Positions 8,236 to 17,016 of a stretch of DNA of 33,673 nt are shown here, piece by piece (position 1 is the stretch's first letter; every line of letters starts with the position of its first letter). Origin of the DNA: an uncultured Clostridium sp. (GTDB lineage Bacteria; Bacillota; Clostridia; TANB77; CAG-508). The position numbers and the translations under genes were made by a program. The stretch is from positions 1 to 33,673 of the forward strand of contig CANPOS010000021.1 of NCBI GenBank assembly GCA_947575745.1, read 5' to 3'. The notes under the pieces were generated by a model. The model searched no databases. It was not told the origin of the DNA and saw only the letters and a list, made by a program, of their open reading frames with translations.

Positions 8236-9423
8236 ATGGAAACCAAAAAAGAGCAAAAAAGGACTTGGAACAAAGGGGAAAAAGGAATAACATTAGTAGC
8301 ATTAATCATAACAATAATAATACTAGTAATCTTGGCAGCAATATCCATAAATGCAGTATATAATTCAAGAATAGTGAATTATGCAATAAATGGAACAATG
8401 AATTATGCAGGAGAAGGAATAAAAGAAAACAAAGTACTAGAAGGGACAGAAAGTCTAATAGAAAGTGCGGTAAAAGAATTAGAAAAGATAAGAGGAGGAG
8501 AAACAAGTCCAACACCAAACCCACCAACACCACCAGAAACGCCAATAGGATTAACGAAAGAAGAATTAAGTCAAGACACAATGATAGGAAAATACGTAGA
8601 TTATAAACCACAAGGAACGGACTATACAGTAGAAGGAACATATTCGGGAACAGGCTCAGATCAAACATTTGCAAAAAATGACGATATGAAATGGAGAATA
8701 TGGGGAGTAGAAGGAAACAAGCTTCTGTTAATATCAGAAACATTAGCAGGAAATATAACATTGTCAGGTGCAAATGGATATAACAATGCAGTAAAAATAC
8801 TAAATGATGCATGTAGCACTGCATATGGAAATAGTAGTTATGGAAGTACAATAAAGGTAAGAAGTATAAATCAAGATGATATAGATAAAGTAACAAATAT
8901 GACTGAAGAATCACAAAGGAAGGCAGTAAACTCAAGTTATGGAAGTTCATATACACCAAGTAATTATCAATGGCCAAATATCTATGGACAAGAACCAGGA
9001 AAAACAGGGGGAGGAAGCTTAGATAGGAGTAGTCAGAGTAGTTGGTATATAGGAACAACAAATTCAAGCTTTACAGGAAAATGGACACATTATAGTTACA
9101 GTATATCAAGTTATGCAACAAATTCAATGTATTATGCGCTACTAACAAATATGAGCGCAAGCTCAACTAGTGGAACAACGTCGCACACTGCGTACTGGAT
9201 CGCTTCACGCTGTGTCAACTTAAACAGTACCAATGCGTACTTCTACGTATTCCGTGTGGGCGGCGGTAATGTGGACGCCTATAACTTGTCTGGTTCGGAC
9301 GGCTACCCGTGGAATCCTACCCGTGCGGTGCGCCCTGTAGTTGAAGTCGATCTAGACTCCATTGCAATCGGAGGCACTGGCTCAGGAACAAATACAGATC
9401 AATACTCAATGACGCTAAAATAA
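8236..9423 (+). CDS. prepilin-type surface protein with a DGR-like variable C-terminal domain
   Basis: The start is ATG 8236 with AGAGG at 8224-8228, giving 395 residues. Residues about 16-45 hold a prepilin-like N-terminus: a basic stretch, then KGITLVALIITIIILVILAA, with cleavage expected after the Gly; the usual Glu at +5 is missing. A Pro/Thr linker (TPNPPTPPETP) follows at about 95. The rest is a Gly/Ser/Tyr-rich domain ending YWIASRCVNLNSTNAYF...RAVRPVVEVDLD, which resembles the C-type-lectin-like ends of diversity-generating-retroelement targets (RPVV near the C-terminus). The DNA from about 9178 to 9380 is much richer in G+C than the rest of the gene. Probably secreted and cell-surface attached, binding unknown ligands. 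It has its own promoter and terminator and is flanked by transposase remnants. Confidence 0.7.
   Translation: METKKEQKRTWNKGEKGITLVALIITIIILVILAAISINAVYNSRIVNYAINGTMNYAGEGIKENKVLEGTESLIESAVKELEKIRGGETSPTPNPPTPPETPIGLTKEELSQDTMIGKYVDYKPQGTDYTVEGTYSGTGSDQTFAKNDDMKWRIWGVEGNKLLLISETLAGNITLSGANGYNNAVKILNDACSTAYGNSSYGSTIKVRSINQDDIDKVTNMTEESQRKAVNSSYGSSYTPSNYQWPNIYGQEPGKTGGGSLDRSSQSSWYIGTTNSSFTGKWTHYSYSISSYATNSMYYALLTNMSASSTSGTTSHTAYWIASRCVNLNSTNAYFYVFRVGGGNVDAYNLSGSDGYPWNPTRAVRPVVEVDLDSIAIGGTGSGTNTDQYSMTLK
9178..9380 (+). other. GC-rich block resembling a DGR variable region (VR)
   Basis: The block has sharp edges, is about half G+C in a gene otherwise near one third, and is poor in A. Within it many codons end in C or T (TAC, TTC, GGC, GAC, GCC, AAC, TCT), as expected if AAC/AAT template codons were mutated at A. 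It ends with a short conserved-looking stretch coding RAVRPVV. Reverse transcriptase, template repeat and accessory gene are not in the window. Confidence 0.45.
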
Positions 9424-9482
9424 AAGGTATTGAAAAATTAGAAAAAATTTAGACTTGACACAGTCAAAGTTTTAGAAACAAA

Positions 9483-9506
9483 GGGACGAGCAAAGCTCGT
9501 CCTTTC
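9483..9506 (+). terminator. intrinsic terminator after the pilin-like gene
   Basis: GGACGAGC (9484-9491) pairs with GCTCGTCC (9495-9502) across an AAA loop, with TTTC following. The stem is GC-rich and strong; the T tail is short. The rest of 9424-9645 holds no gene that I can support. Confidence 0.65.
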
Positions 9507-9645
9507 CTATCGAAGCCAGTCTAAAACAAAGATGGGGTATGGCGTGAGTCATATTCCATCGCCGGAAAATATCTTTTAGAAGAAAAATTACAGATTAGTG
9601 TGGTAAGGAACAGGGAAATTTAATCATATTTTACAAATTACTTAG

Positions 9646-9840
9646 CAGATTGGAAAGGGTACAGCAGAAAAACTTTTAACATATACTCGTAAACACTTGC
9701 AAATAGAAAGTTTTCATTGGATTTTAGATATGAAATTTGATGAAGATGATGGTAGAGTAGTAAATAGTAACACATTAATAATTTTTCTGTATTTCTTTGC
9801 AAAATTATCTAGACTTTTGAAGAAAAATAAGATAGAATAG
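9646..9840 (+). pseudogene. C-terminal remnant of an ISAs1-family transposase
   Basis: About 64 codons read GTAEKLLTYTRKHLQIESFHWILDMKFDEDD in part (positions 9658-9750), matching the conserved R-x-H-W-IE-x-x-HW-LD-x-F-ED region of ISAs1 (H-repeat) transposases, and end at TAG 9838-9840. Everything upstream is degenerate: in-frame stops precede 9646. It is a dead fragment and marks past insertion next to the pilin-like gene. Confidence 0.55.
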
Positions 9841-9883
9841 TGGGAGAAACAGCAAAAGTAGATAAGAAAGGAATGAGAAAACA

Positions 9884-11098
9884 ATGCTGGTAGAAAAAAT
9901 CATATTTAGTATTTTAGCATTTTACTTATTTCTAGTAATGTTCTTTAAAATGATAAAAAAAATAGATATTGTATATGTAGCAATACTTATAATGCAAGGA
10001 ATAGGAATATTAATTAATTTTATAGAAATCATATTTGACTTAAAATATAATATAATTGTAAGAACGATTATATATTTAATTTCAGTAATTATCCCAATCA
10101 TAATAATATTTATAGAAAGAAGAGGAAAGAGCGTTTCAGAGCTAATATATCTCGGATTAGCTAAATTCTATAAAATGACTGGGAACACGAAGAAATGTAA
10201 AGACATGTTATTAGCATTAATTGATAAATGTCCAGAAAGCCCTTTAGCACACAAAATGCTTGCAGAAATATATGAAAAAGAAGGCGGAATGAGGAAAGCA
10301 ATTGACGAATACGTAATTGCAGTCGACTTAGACAAAAAAGATTATAATTCGTATTACAAAATATCATATTTACTAAATGAATTAGATAAAAAAGATGACG
10401 CTGTTGTAATGCTAAATAATCTACTTAGTAAAAAGCCAGACTATATTGATGCTACTATTCTTCTAGGAGATATACTGTCTTCACAGGAAAGATATAAAGA
10501 AGCACTAAATGTATACACAAATGGACTAAAATATTCACCAAACAATTATGACTTATATTATAGCATGGGAATTGTCTATACAATGCTAAATGATTTCCCA
10601 AATGCAAAAATATGTTACGAAAAAGCAGCAACCATCAACACTTTACTTTATAATGCTTATTATAGCTTAGGACAAATAAACTTAATAGAAATGGAGCTAG
10701 ATGAGGCCGAAAAATATTTTACAAAATGTATAGAGGATATAGAACAAGAACCAGATGCATATTATAAACTTGGTAAAATATATATGTTAAGAGGGGATCA
10801 CGAAAATGCTGTTAAGTTCGTAAACTTAGCGATAGAGTTAGATAATAACTATATAAAAGTTGCAAATCAAGAACCAATATTTATACCAGTAAAAAGTAGA
10901 TTTGAAATGCCAATAATAGATGAAGAAGATATAAAGCCAAGAAAAACGAAACGTTCAAAGAGAGAACTTAAAGCTAGAGAACATTTAGACAACACATATA
11001 GTGTAGTTGGAAAATTAAATGTACACAAAATCAAACCAAATATAAAATCAAGAACAAATGAAGAGATAGAAAACGAAAATATAAGAGAAAGAGAGTGA
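9884..11098 (+). CDS. membrane-anchored TPR protein
   Basis: A 404-residue protein starts at ATG 9884 behind AAAGGAATGAG. Residues 1-75 contain two to three hydrophobic segments (about 4-20, 27-47 and 55-75). From about 85 to 320 there are at least six 34-residue TPR units, for example YKEALNVYTNGLKYSPNNYD and NAKICYEKAATINTLLYNAY. The last 70 residues are basic, with KPRKTKRSKRELKAR. TPR arrays mediate protein-protein contacts, so this is probably a scaffold on the inner face of the membrane. It ends eight bases before uppP, so the two are likely co-transcribed and it may assist cell-envelope synthesis; that link is inference from position. Confidence 0.75.
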   Translation: MLVEKIIFSILAFYLFLVMFFKMIKKIDIVYVAILIMQGIGILINFIEIIFDLKYNIIVRTIIYLISVIIPIIIIFIERRGKSVSELIYLGLAKFYKMTGNTKKCKDMLLALIDKCPESPLAHKMLAEIYEKEGGMRKAIDEYVIAVDLDKKDYNSYYKISYLLNELDKKDDAVVMLNNLLSKKPDYIDATILLGDILSSQERYKEALNVYTNGLKYSPNNYDLYYSMGIVYTMLNDFPNAKICYEKAATINTLLYNAYYSLGQINLIEMELDEAEKYFTKCIEDIEQEPDAYYKLGKIYMLRGDHENAVKFVNLAIELDNNYIKVANQEPIFIPVKSRFEMPIIDEEDIKPRKTKRSKRELKAREHLDNTYSVVGKLNVHKIKPNIKSRTNEEIENENIRERE

Positions 11099-11105
11099 AA
11101 TACAA

Positions 11106-11912
11106 ATGTCAATTTTACAAGCAATTATTTTAGGAGTAGTACAAGGAATTACAGAATTATTACCAATATCAAGTTCAGCCCATTTATATTTAATACCATG
11201 GGTATTTGAATGGACGAATTCAGCAAGTTTTATAGAAGCTTTTGAAGCTTTTGATGTAGCCTTACATGCAGGAACATTACTTGCAATAATATTATTCTTC
11301 TTTAAAGATTGGATAAAACTTATTGTAGGTGGATTTAATAGAGTGGTAAAAAAAGAAAAAACATTTGAAGGAAAGATGTTTTGGTATTTAGTACTTGCAA
11401 CAATACCAGGAGGAGCAATAGGATTTATACTAGACAAATTTTTAGAAGACGCATTAACAACACCAATAATAATAGGAATTGCGTTAATAGTAATGGGTAT
11501 TCTTTTATACATAGTAGATAAAAAAGCAAAATCAGAAACGAAATATGAAGAAATGACATTAAAACAAACATTTCTAATAGGATTATCACAAGCATTAGCT
11601 TTTATTCCAGGAGTATCACGTTCAGGAGTTACAATGACAACAGGAAGAATGCTAGGAATAGAAAGAGAATCAGTTGCAAAATATTCATTCTTACTTTCAA
11701 CACCAATTGTTGCTGGAGCAACATTATATAAATTAAAAGACTTTGTCATAAGCATACCATTCTTTATAGGGATTTTCACAAGCTTTATAGTAGGAGTATT
11801 TGTAATAAAATTCCTAATGGAATACTTAAAGAAAGGTAGCTTTAAAGGATTTGCAATATATAGAGTAATAGTTGGTATATTAGTTATTGCCCTTTGGGTA
11901 GTAAGAATTTAA
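11106..11912 (+). CDS. uppP: undecaprenyl-diphosphatase
   Basis: This integral membrane enzyme removes one phosphate from undecaprenyl diphosphate, recycling the lipid carrier of peptidoglycan and teichoic-acid synthesis; it also gives low-level bacitracin resistance. The 268-residue length is normal. The two catalytic motifs are present: ITELLPISSSAH (residues 15-26, with the essential Glu) and PGVSRSG (168-174). About eight membrane segments are visible. The motif arginine in SRSG is encoded by CGT, showing that CGT is ordinary arginine in this organism. It follows the TPR gene by seven bases. Confidence 0.95.
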   Translation: MSILQAIILGVVQGITELLPISSSAHLYLIPWVFEWTNSASFIEAFEAFDVALHAGTLLAIILFFFKDWIKLIVGGFNRVVKKEKTFEGKMFWYLVLATIPGGAIGFILDKFLEDALTTPIIIGIALIVMGILLYIVDKKAKSETKYEEMTLKQTFLIGLSQALAFIPGVSRSGVTMTTGRMLGIERESVAKYSFLLSTPIVAGATLYKLKDFVISIPFFIGIFTSFIVGVFVIKFLMEYLKKGSFKGFAIYRVIVGILVIALWVVRI

Positions 11913-11985
11913 TTTGTAAAAAGAATTAGTATATTGCAAGGCAGACAAAATTGAAATCAATGAGGCGTACTTATGTACGTTGAAG

Positions 11986-12045
11986 CTGATACTGTTAAGG
12001 CTATGCATTTTACAGTATCAGTTTGCAATTTGCTTTGCAAATTGT
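11986..12045. repeat. paired hairpins in the uppP-upp intergenic region
   Basis: The 196-base gap holds two adjacent hairpins. CTGATACTGT (11986-11995) pairs with ACAGTATCAG (12012-12021), and CAATTTGC (12026-12033) pairs with GCAAATTG (12037-12044) over a TTT loop. No long T-run follows, so they could be a weak terminator of uppP, a processing site, or part of a dispersed intergenic repeat. No gene is visible in this gap. Confidence 0.5.
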
Positions 12046-12108
12046 ATTCATATATCTAGTCTAACGAAGCAAGATGCTGATTATTTTTGCAAAGAAGGGG
12101 GAATTTAA

Positions 12109-12738
12109 ATGGAGCCAATAAGAATAAATCATCCATTAATTGAACACAAACTATCAATACTAAGAAACAAAAAAACAGGAACAAAAGAATTCAGAGAATT
12201 AATATCAGAAATAACATTATTTTTATGCTATGAGGCAATGAAAGATGCAAAACTTACAGAAATAGAAGTAGAGACACCTCTAACTACAATGAAAGGAAAA
12301 ATACTAAATGAAAATGACTATGTATTTGTTCCAATAATAAGAGCAGGAACAGGAATGATAGACGGAATAGTAACAATGATACCAAATGCAAAAATTGGTC
12401 ATATAGGACTTTACAGAAATGAAGAAACCTTAAAACCAGTTAGATATTATTACAAAATGCCAAGAGATATAGCAAATAAGCAAGTAATAATAATAGATCC
12501 AATGCTTGCAACAGGTGGCTCAGGAATAGATGCAATAACATTACTTAAGGAAGATGGAGTAAAAAATATAAAATTCTTAAGTATAATTGCAGCACCAGAA
12601 GGGCTAAAGAAAATGCAAGAGATACATCCAGATGTACAAATCTACTGTGCAGCAATAGACGACCATTTAAATGAAGTAGGATATATTGTTCCAGGACTAG
12701 GAGATGCAGGAGACAGAATATTTGGAACTGTTGAATAA
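12109..12738 (+). CDS. upp: uracil phosphoribosyltransferase
   Basis: Converts uracil and PRPP into UMP in the pyrimidine salvage pathway in the cytosol. The 209-residue length is standard. The PRPP-binding loop IIIDPMLATGGSGIDA is near residue 126. Other family signatures are VETPLTTMKGK, PIIRAGTGMIDG, and the C-terminal uracil-binding GYIVPGLGDAGDRIFGT. The start ATG 12109 follows AGAAGGGGGA. The stop is followed at once by the ribosome site of the transketolase subunit, so these genes share a transcript. Confidence 0.95.
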   Translation: MEPIRINHPLIEHKLSILRNKKTGTKEFRELISEITLFLCYEAMKDAKLTEIEVETPLTTMKGKILNENDYVFVPIIRAGTGMIDGIVTMIPNAKIGHIGLYRNEETLKPVRYYYKMPRDIANKQVIIIDPMLATGGSGIDAITLLKEDGVKNIKFLSIIAAPEGLKKMQEIHPDVQIYCAAIDDHLNEVGYIVPGLGDAGDRIFGTVE

Positions 12739-12750
12739 GGAGGGAAAGTT

Positions 12751-13582
12751 TTGAAGATAACAGATATAGAAGAATTAAGAAAAAAAGCAAACGATATTAG
12801 AATAGGTATAATAGAAGCCGTATATGGAGCAAAATCAGGACATCCAGGAGGATCACTATCAAGTGCTGATATTCTAACAGTATTATATTTTAATCAAATG
12901 CAAATAGATCCAGCAAAACCTAGAGATGAAGCAAGAGATAGGTTTATATTATCAAAAGGACATGCAGCACCAGTTTTATATAGCACTCTTGCAAATCGTG
13001 GATATTTTGATACAGAAGAGTTAAAGAATTTAAGACATATAGATAGTAATTTACAAGGACATCCAGACATGAATAAAGTGCCAGGAGTAGATATGAATAC
13101 AGGTTCACTTCGGACAAGGACTTTCAATCGCAAATGGTATTGCATTAAGCTCAAAAATAAATAGTAAAGGAATTAGAGTATATTGCTTACTTGGAGATGG
13201 AGAAATACAAGAAGGACAAATTTGGGAAGCGGCTATGACAGCTAGCCACTATAAACTAGACAATTTATGTGTTATAGTAGACAATAATAATTTACAAATA
13301 GATGGAAGCATTGATAAAGTAATGAGTCCTTACCCAATAGATGAAAAATTTAAGAGTTTTGGATTCAAAGTTATAAACATAGACGGACATAACATAGAGG
13401 AAATAATAAAAGCATTTAATACAGCAAAAACAATAAAAGGAAAGCCAACTGCAATAATTGCTAAGACAACAAAAGGAAAAGGCGTATCATTTATGGAAAA
13501 TCAAGCAGGGTGGCATGGAAAAGCACCAAATGAGGACGAATATAAACAAGCTATTAAGGAGCTAAAAAAGTTAGGAAAATAA
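12751..13582 (+). CDS. transketolase N-terminal (TPP-binding) subunit with one CGG skip site
   Basis: Split transketolase alpha subunit of the non-oxidative pentose phosphate pathway. The start is TTG 12751 with AAGGAGGG (12737-12744) seven bases upstream. The frame breaks at CGG 13111-13113: skipping the C turns GSLRTRTFNRK into GSLGQGLSIANGIAL, the canonical family sequence, and the gene then runs to 13582, giving 276 residues, the usual length. Upstream are GHPGGSLSSADIL and LSKGHAAPVLY; downstream are the TPP/Mg motif GDGEIQEGQIWEA and VDNNNLQIDG. The second subunit starts 20 bases later. I see no second copy in the window, so efficient recoding would be needed for a working enzyme. Annotation pipelines would call this two fragments. 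Confidence 0.93.
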
Positions 13583-13601
13583 GAAAGGGTGAAAAGTAAC
13601 T

Positions 13602-14528
13602 ATGAATTTAGATAAAAAAGTTGCAACAAGAGCTAGCTATGGAGAAACTTTAGCAGAAATAGGAGAAGACAAGAAAATAGTTGTATTAGATGCAGACTTA
13701 GCAGAAGCAACAAAAACGGGAATATTTGCAAAGAAATATCCAGAAAGATTTTTCGATATGGGAATATCAGAGCAAGACATGATGTCAACAGCAGCAGGAC
13801 TTGCAAGTGCAGGACAGATACCATTTGTAAGTACATTTGCAATGTTTGCGGCAGGAAGAGCATATGACCAAATAAGAAACAGTATATGTTATCCCAAAAT
13901 GAATGTAAAAATATGTGCAACACATGCAGGAGTTACTGTTGGAGAAGACGGAGCAACACACCAAATGATAGAGGATTTAAGCTTAATGAGAACATTGCCT
14001 AACATGACAGTAATTTGTACATCAGATGATACAGAAACAAAATGGGTAGTAAAGGAAATTGCAAAATGCGAAGGACCAGTTTATTTAAGACTATGTAGAC
14101 TTGCAACACCAATAATATATGGAGAAGCACAAGAATTTAAAATAGGAAAAGGAATACAAATAGGAGAAGGAACAGATGCTACAGTAATTGCAACAGGAGT
14201 TGTTGTATCAGAAGCACTAAAAGCAAAAGAAGAACTAGCAAAAGAAGGAATAAACATTAGAGTTGTAGATATGCACACAATAAAGCCAATAGATAAAGAA
14301 TTAATAATCAAATGTGCAAAAGAAACAAACAAAATAATAACAATAGAAGACCATAGTATAATTGGAGGACTAGGAAGTGCAGTATGTGAAGTGCTAAGTG
14401 AAGAATATCCAACTAAAGTAATAAGAATGGGAGTAAAAGATACATTTGGAAAATCAGGCAAAGCAGAAGAATTACTTGAGTATTTTGGATTAACAGCAAA
14501 ACATATTATAGAAAAAGTAAAAGAATAA
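13602..14528 (+). CDS. transketolase C-terminal subunit
   Basis: The 308-residue beta subunit pairs with the preceding gene product to form transketolase. It has the pyrimidine-binding domain with DMGISEQDM (catalytic Glu about residue 58), the region TFAMFAAGRAYDQIRNS, THAGVTVGEDGATHQ, and a C-terminal transketolase domain (TIEDHSIIGGLGSAV). The start ATG 13602 follows AGAAAGGGTG. No in-frame CGG occurs; GGN glycines preceded by C are all out of frame. It is the last gene of the upp-tkt transcript, followed by the imperfect inverted repeat at 14551-14616. Confidence 0.95.
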   Translation: MNLDKKVATRASYGETLAEIGEDKKIVVLDADLAEATKTGIFAKKYPERFFDMGISEQDMMSTAAGLASAGQIPFVSTFAMFAAGRAYDQIRNSICYPKMNVKICATHAGVTVGEDGATHQMIEDLSLMRTLPNMTVICTSDDTETKWVVKEIAKCEGPVYLRLCRLATPIIYGEAQEFKIGKGIQIGEGTDATVIATGVVVSEALKAKEELAKEGINIRVVDMHTIKPIDKELIIKCAKETNKIITIEDHSIIGGLGSAVCEVLSEEYPTKVIRMGVKDTFGKSGKAEELLEYFGLTAKHIIEKVKE

Positions 14529-14550
14529 GCGATAATAAATGCTCAGTTAA

Positions 14551-14616
14551 AAAGATAGTATGGCATAAAATATATATGTAAGATTGACATTACATATTTT
14601 ATGTCATATTATCTTT
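14551..14616 (+). repeat. long imperfect inverted repeat after the transketolase operon
   Basis: About 28 bases (from AAAGATAG at 14551) pair with 14589-14616 (to ATTATCTTT) with a few mismatches and a short loop. It lies between the transketolase stop and a promoter, so it probably works as a terminator, though the T-run after it is poor. Confidence 0.5.
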
Positions 14617-14617
14617 C

Positions 14618-14646
14618 TTGCATAATTTACATAAATATGTTATAAT
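14618..14646 (+). promoter_or_regulatory. sigma-A promoter of the GC-rich gene
   Basis: TTGCAT (14618-14623) and TATAAT (14641-14646) with a 17-base spacer. The promoter is A+T-rich like the host, whereas the gene it drives is not. Confidence 0.6.
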
Positions 14647-14702
14647 AAAGATAAGTATATGGTCAAGACCTATGCTGAATAATTTGAAAGAAGGGAATAA
14701 AG

Positions 14703-15233
14703 TTGAGATCTGAAATTATATCTACGAGATGGGTAGAGAATGACACATGGACTTTGGTGTTCAACCAGCCCCATGATGCCTTCACAATCCAAATCACCGC
14801 AACTCTCAACTCCAAGTCGATGGAGCGACTTGGAAAGACACTGAAGGATCCTACCATGACTGGATTAGGGGAGATACTTCTCACCGTCGCAAACAGCAAG
14901 CTAATGTTCGCTGGGTACTTTATGGGCGGGCATTTTATGGACTATAACTTTACTAACGTGTATGCTCCTGAGAAAATGCCTATCAAAAAGATTGTACCCT
15001 GCGACGACGGCTGCGAAATCCTCCTTCATGCAGCTGAAGCTGGGACGGTTACCTACAAGGCTACCGGCTTATGCTTCGAAAAAATGATGTTAGAACTCTT
15101 TGGGAAGAACTCTCAGGGGGAACTGACTGAGTATCTCCGCATGAACCATGTCGAGGCAGATGTCTGGAATGAGACATGCCTCTACCTGCCGGTGCCAATT
15201 CCCGCAATTGAGGTTAGTGCAAAGGTGCTATAA
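14703..15233 (+). CDS. unknown protein with foreign (GC-rich) codon use
   Basis: A 176-residue protein starts at TTG 14703 behind AAGAAGGGA. I recognise no family. The sequence is soluble and mixed, with WVENDTWTLVFNQ near the start, a hydrophobic GYFMGGHFMDYNF near 75 and PCDDGCEILLHAAEAGTV near 103. Strands alternate with short helices, so a beta-rich fold is likely. G+C is near one half, with many codons ending in C or G (CTC, ACC, CCC), unlike the surrounding genes. The promoter and terminator are typical of the host. In-frame CGG is absent; arginine uses AGA, CGA and CGC. It looks horizontally acquired or under unusual codon selection. No neighbour suggests a function. Confidence 0.7.
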   Translation: MRSEIISTRWVENDTWTLVFNQPHDAFTIQITATLNSKSMERLGKTLKDPTMTGLGEILLTVANSKLMFAGYFMGGHFMDYNFTNVYAPEKMPIKKIVPCDDGCEILLHAAEAGTVTYKATGLCFEKMMLELFGKNSQGELTEYLRMNHVEADVWNETCLYLPVPIPAIEVSAKVL

Positions 15234-15285
15234 TCGGCTAAGCACTACAAACCTCTACTGCTATTTGCAATTTCGCAAATAAGGT

Positions 15286-15323
15286 AAAAGAGCCAAGGTT
15301 AATTAACTGACCTTGGCTCTTTT
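15286..15323 (+). terminator. intrinsic terminator
   Basis: A perfect 14-bp stem (15286-15299 with 15310-15323), ending in TTTT, closes the GC-rich gene. The stem core AGAGCCAAGGT is strong. Confidence 0.85.
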
Positions 15324-15387
15324 GCGGTATATTTATTAAATAACTAAAAAAACAATTCTATTTTTTAGACAAAATTTGAATAATTTG

Positions 15388-15416
15388 TTTACTAAAACGA
15401 CTTTAAATGATATAAT
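15388..15416 (+). promoter_or_regulatory. sigma-A promoter of the yvcK operon
   Basis: TTTACT (15388-15393) and TATAAT (15411-15416) with a 17-base spacer. It is about 55 bases before the yvcK start. Confidence 0.55.
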
Positions 15417-15471
15417 TAGCAAATAAAATAACTAAATATAAAGTACACATAAATTAAGAAAGGAATGATAG

Positions 15472-16990
15472 TTGATAATGTTTGGAATATTTAAGTGGTT
15501 TAAATCAGGAACAAGAATGAAAAGATGGATGTTTGTAATAATAGTTCGGAATAATACTCTTAGCATATGGAATAGCAACAATAATGAACATGAAGGAAAT
15601 AGCAGTATGGAATTTAATACTCACAAGTATACTCGCAATTGCAGGATTTATGTTAGTAATAGTTGGAATAATATATAGCCAAAAAAGAGTACTAGAATTA
15701 TTAGTAGAAGACACTGACGATAGACTATCAGAAAACAAAAAAGATATAAATGTCAATTCTTTAATATTCAATAAAACTGTATATAAGGAAGGACCTAAAA
15801 TAGTTGTTATTGGTGGAGGGACTGGGCTAAATACAATACTTAAAGGTTTAAAAGGATACACAAATAATTTAACAGCAATAGTAGAAATGTCAGAATATGA
15901 AAATGCACAAAAAGCAAATGCCAACCTATTACCAATAAAAGCTGTAAAAGAAAGTATAATTTCATTAGCTACTGATGAAGTAGAAATGAAAAAATTACTA
16001 AACTTAGATTTACAAGGTGGAATGGATTTTACAGATTTAATATTATCAGCTATGCATGACATATATGGAGAAGGTTCAAAATTTATTGAGAATGTTTCAA
16101 AAGTACTTAATATAACTGGAAGAATTTTACCAGTAACACTAGATAGAATGAATGTATGTGCAGAATTAGAAGATGGAACTTTAGTAGAAGAAAAGGGAAA
16201 GATTGCAGAAAAGTCGATAGAGAAAATATCAAAAATTTCAAGAGTGTTTGTAGCACCTTCAAATGCAAGACCAGCACCAGGAGTACTAGATGCAATAAGT
16301 GAAGCAGATGCAATAATAATTGGACCTGGAAATCTTTTTACAGATGTAATACCAAATTTATTAATAAAGAATATATCAAAAACAATAAAAGAAAGTAAGG
16401 CAATAAAGATATATGTAGGAAATATAATGACAAAACCAGGAGAAACAGACGATTTCTCATTATCAGATCATATAAAAGCAATATTCGAACATGCAAATAA
16501 TAAAATTATAGATTATTGTGTATACGATACAGGAGAAGTAGTACCAGAATTTGTTAGAAGATATAACAAAGAAGGAGCAGATTTAGTAGAACAAGATGTG
16601 CAAAAATGTAAAGAACTTGGAGTTAGAACAGTAGCAAAAGACTTTTCACGTATCGAAAATGATGCTGTAAGACATGATCCAACAAGTGTTGCAGATGCAA
16701 TAATAGAAATAATATGTGAAGATTTAAAATTTAAAGACATGCAAAATAATCCTAAGTATGTAAGAATGAATACAAAACTTAAAGCCCATAATGAAAATAG
16801 AAAAGAACAAGCTAAATTTAAAAAGAAAATACAAAAAGCAGAAGATAAAATAAATAAGAAAGCAAAAAGAATGGATGATAGGAGAAAGAGTAAGTTTAGT
16901 GAGAAATATCATGAGAGAATAAGATCAATCCAAACAAGTGAAAAGAAAAGAGAACAAAACATAAGAAAATTGGAAAGAGACAGAAGATAA
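15472..16990 (+). CDS. yvcK: YvcK/CofD-family gluconeogenesis factor with N-terminal membrane segments and one CGG skip site
   Basis: YvcK proteins are UDP-sugar-binding regulators needed for growth on gluconeogenic carbon and for normal cell-wall placement. TTG 15472 is preferred as start because AGGA (15460-15463) is eight bases upstream; ATG 15478 is possible. At CGG 15547-15549 the frame must shift +1: VIIVRNNTLSIW becomes VIIVGIILLAYGIA, completing a first membrane segment (about 17-38). A second follows (about 50-70). The soluble part has the nucleotide-sugar motif VVIGGGTGLNTILKGLK and AIIIGPGNLFTDVIPNLL. The full protein has about 505 residues with a Lys/Arg-rich tail. Starting at the downstream ATG (15584) would lose the first membrane segment. 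It heads a transcript with the debranching enzyme, ruvC and holA. Confidence 0.9.
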
Positions 16991-17016
16991 GATTTAAAAT
17001 ATGGAGGAGCACACAT

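Noticed and set aside
8306-9067. 253-residue minus-strand ORF opposite the pilin-like gene
   Set aside because: Low-complexity Leu/Ser/Tyr composition is what the antisense of a Ser/Gly/Thr-rich gene gives; no ribosome site.
11048-11779. 243-residue minus-strand ORF opposite uppP
   Set aside because: uppP on the plus strand is unmistakable; the antisense frame has no motif or ribosome site.
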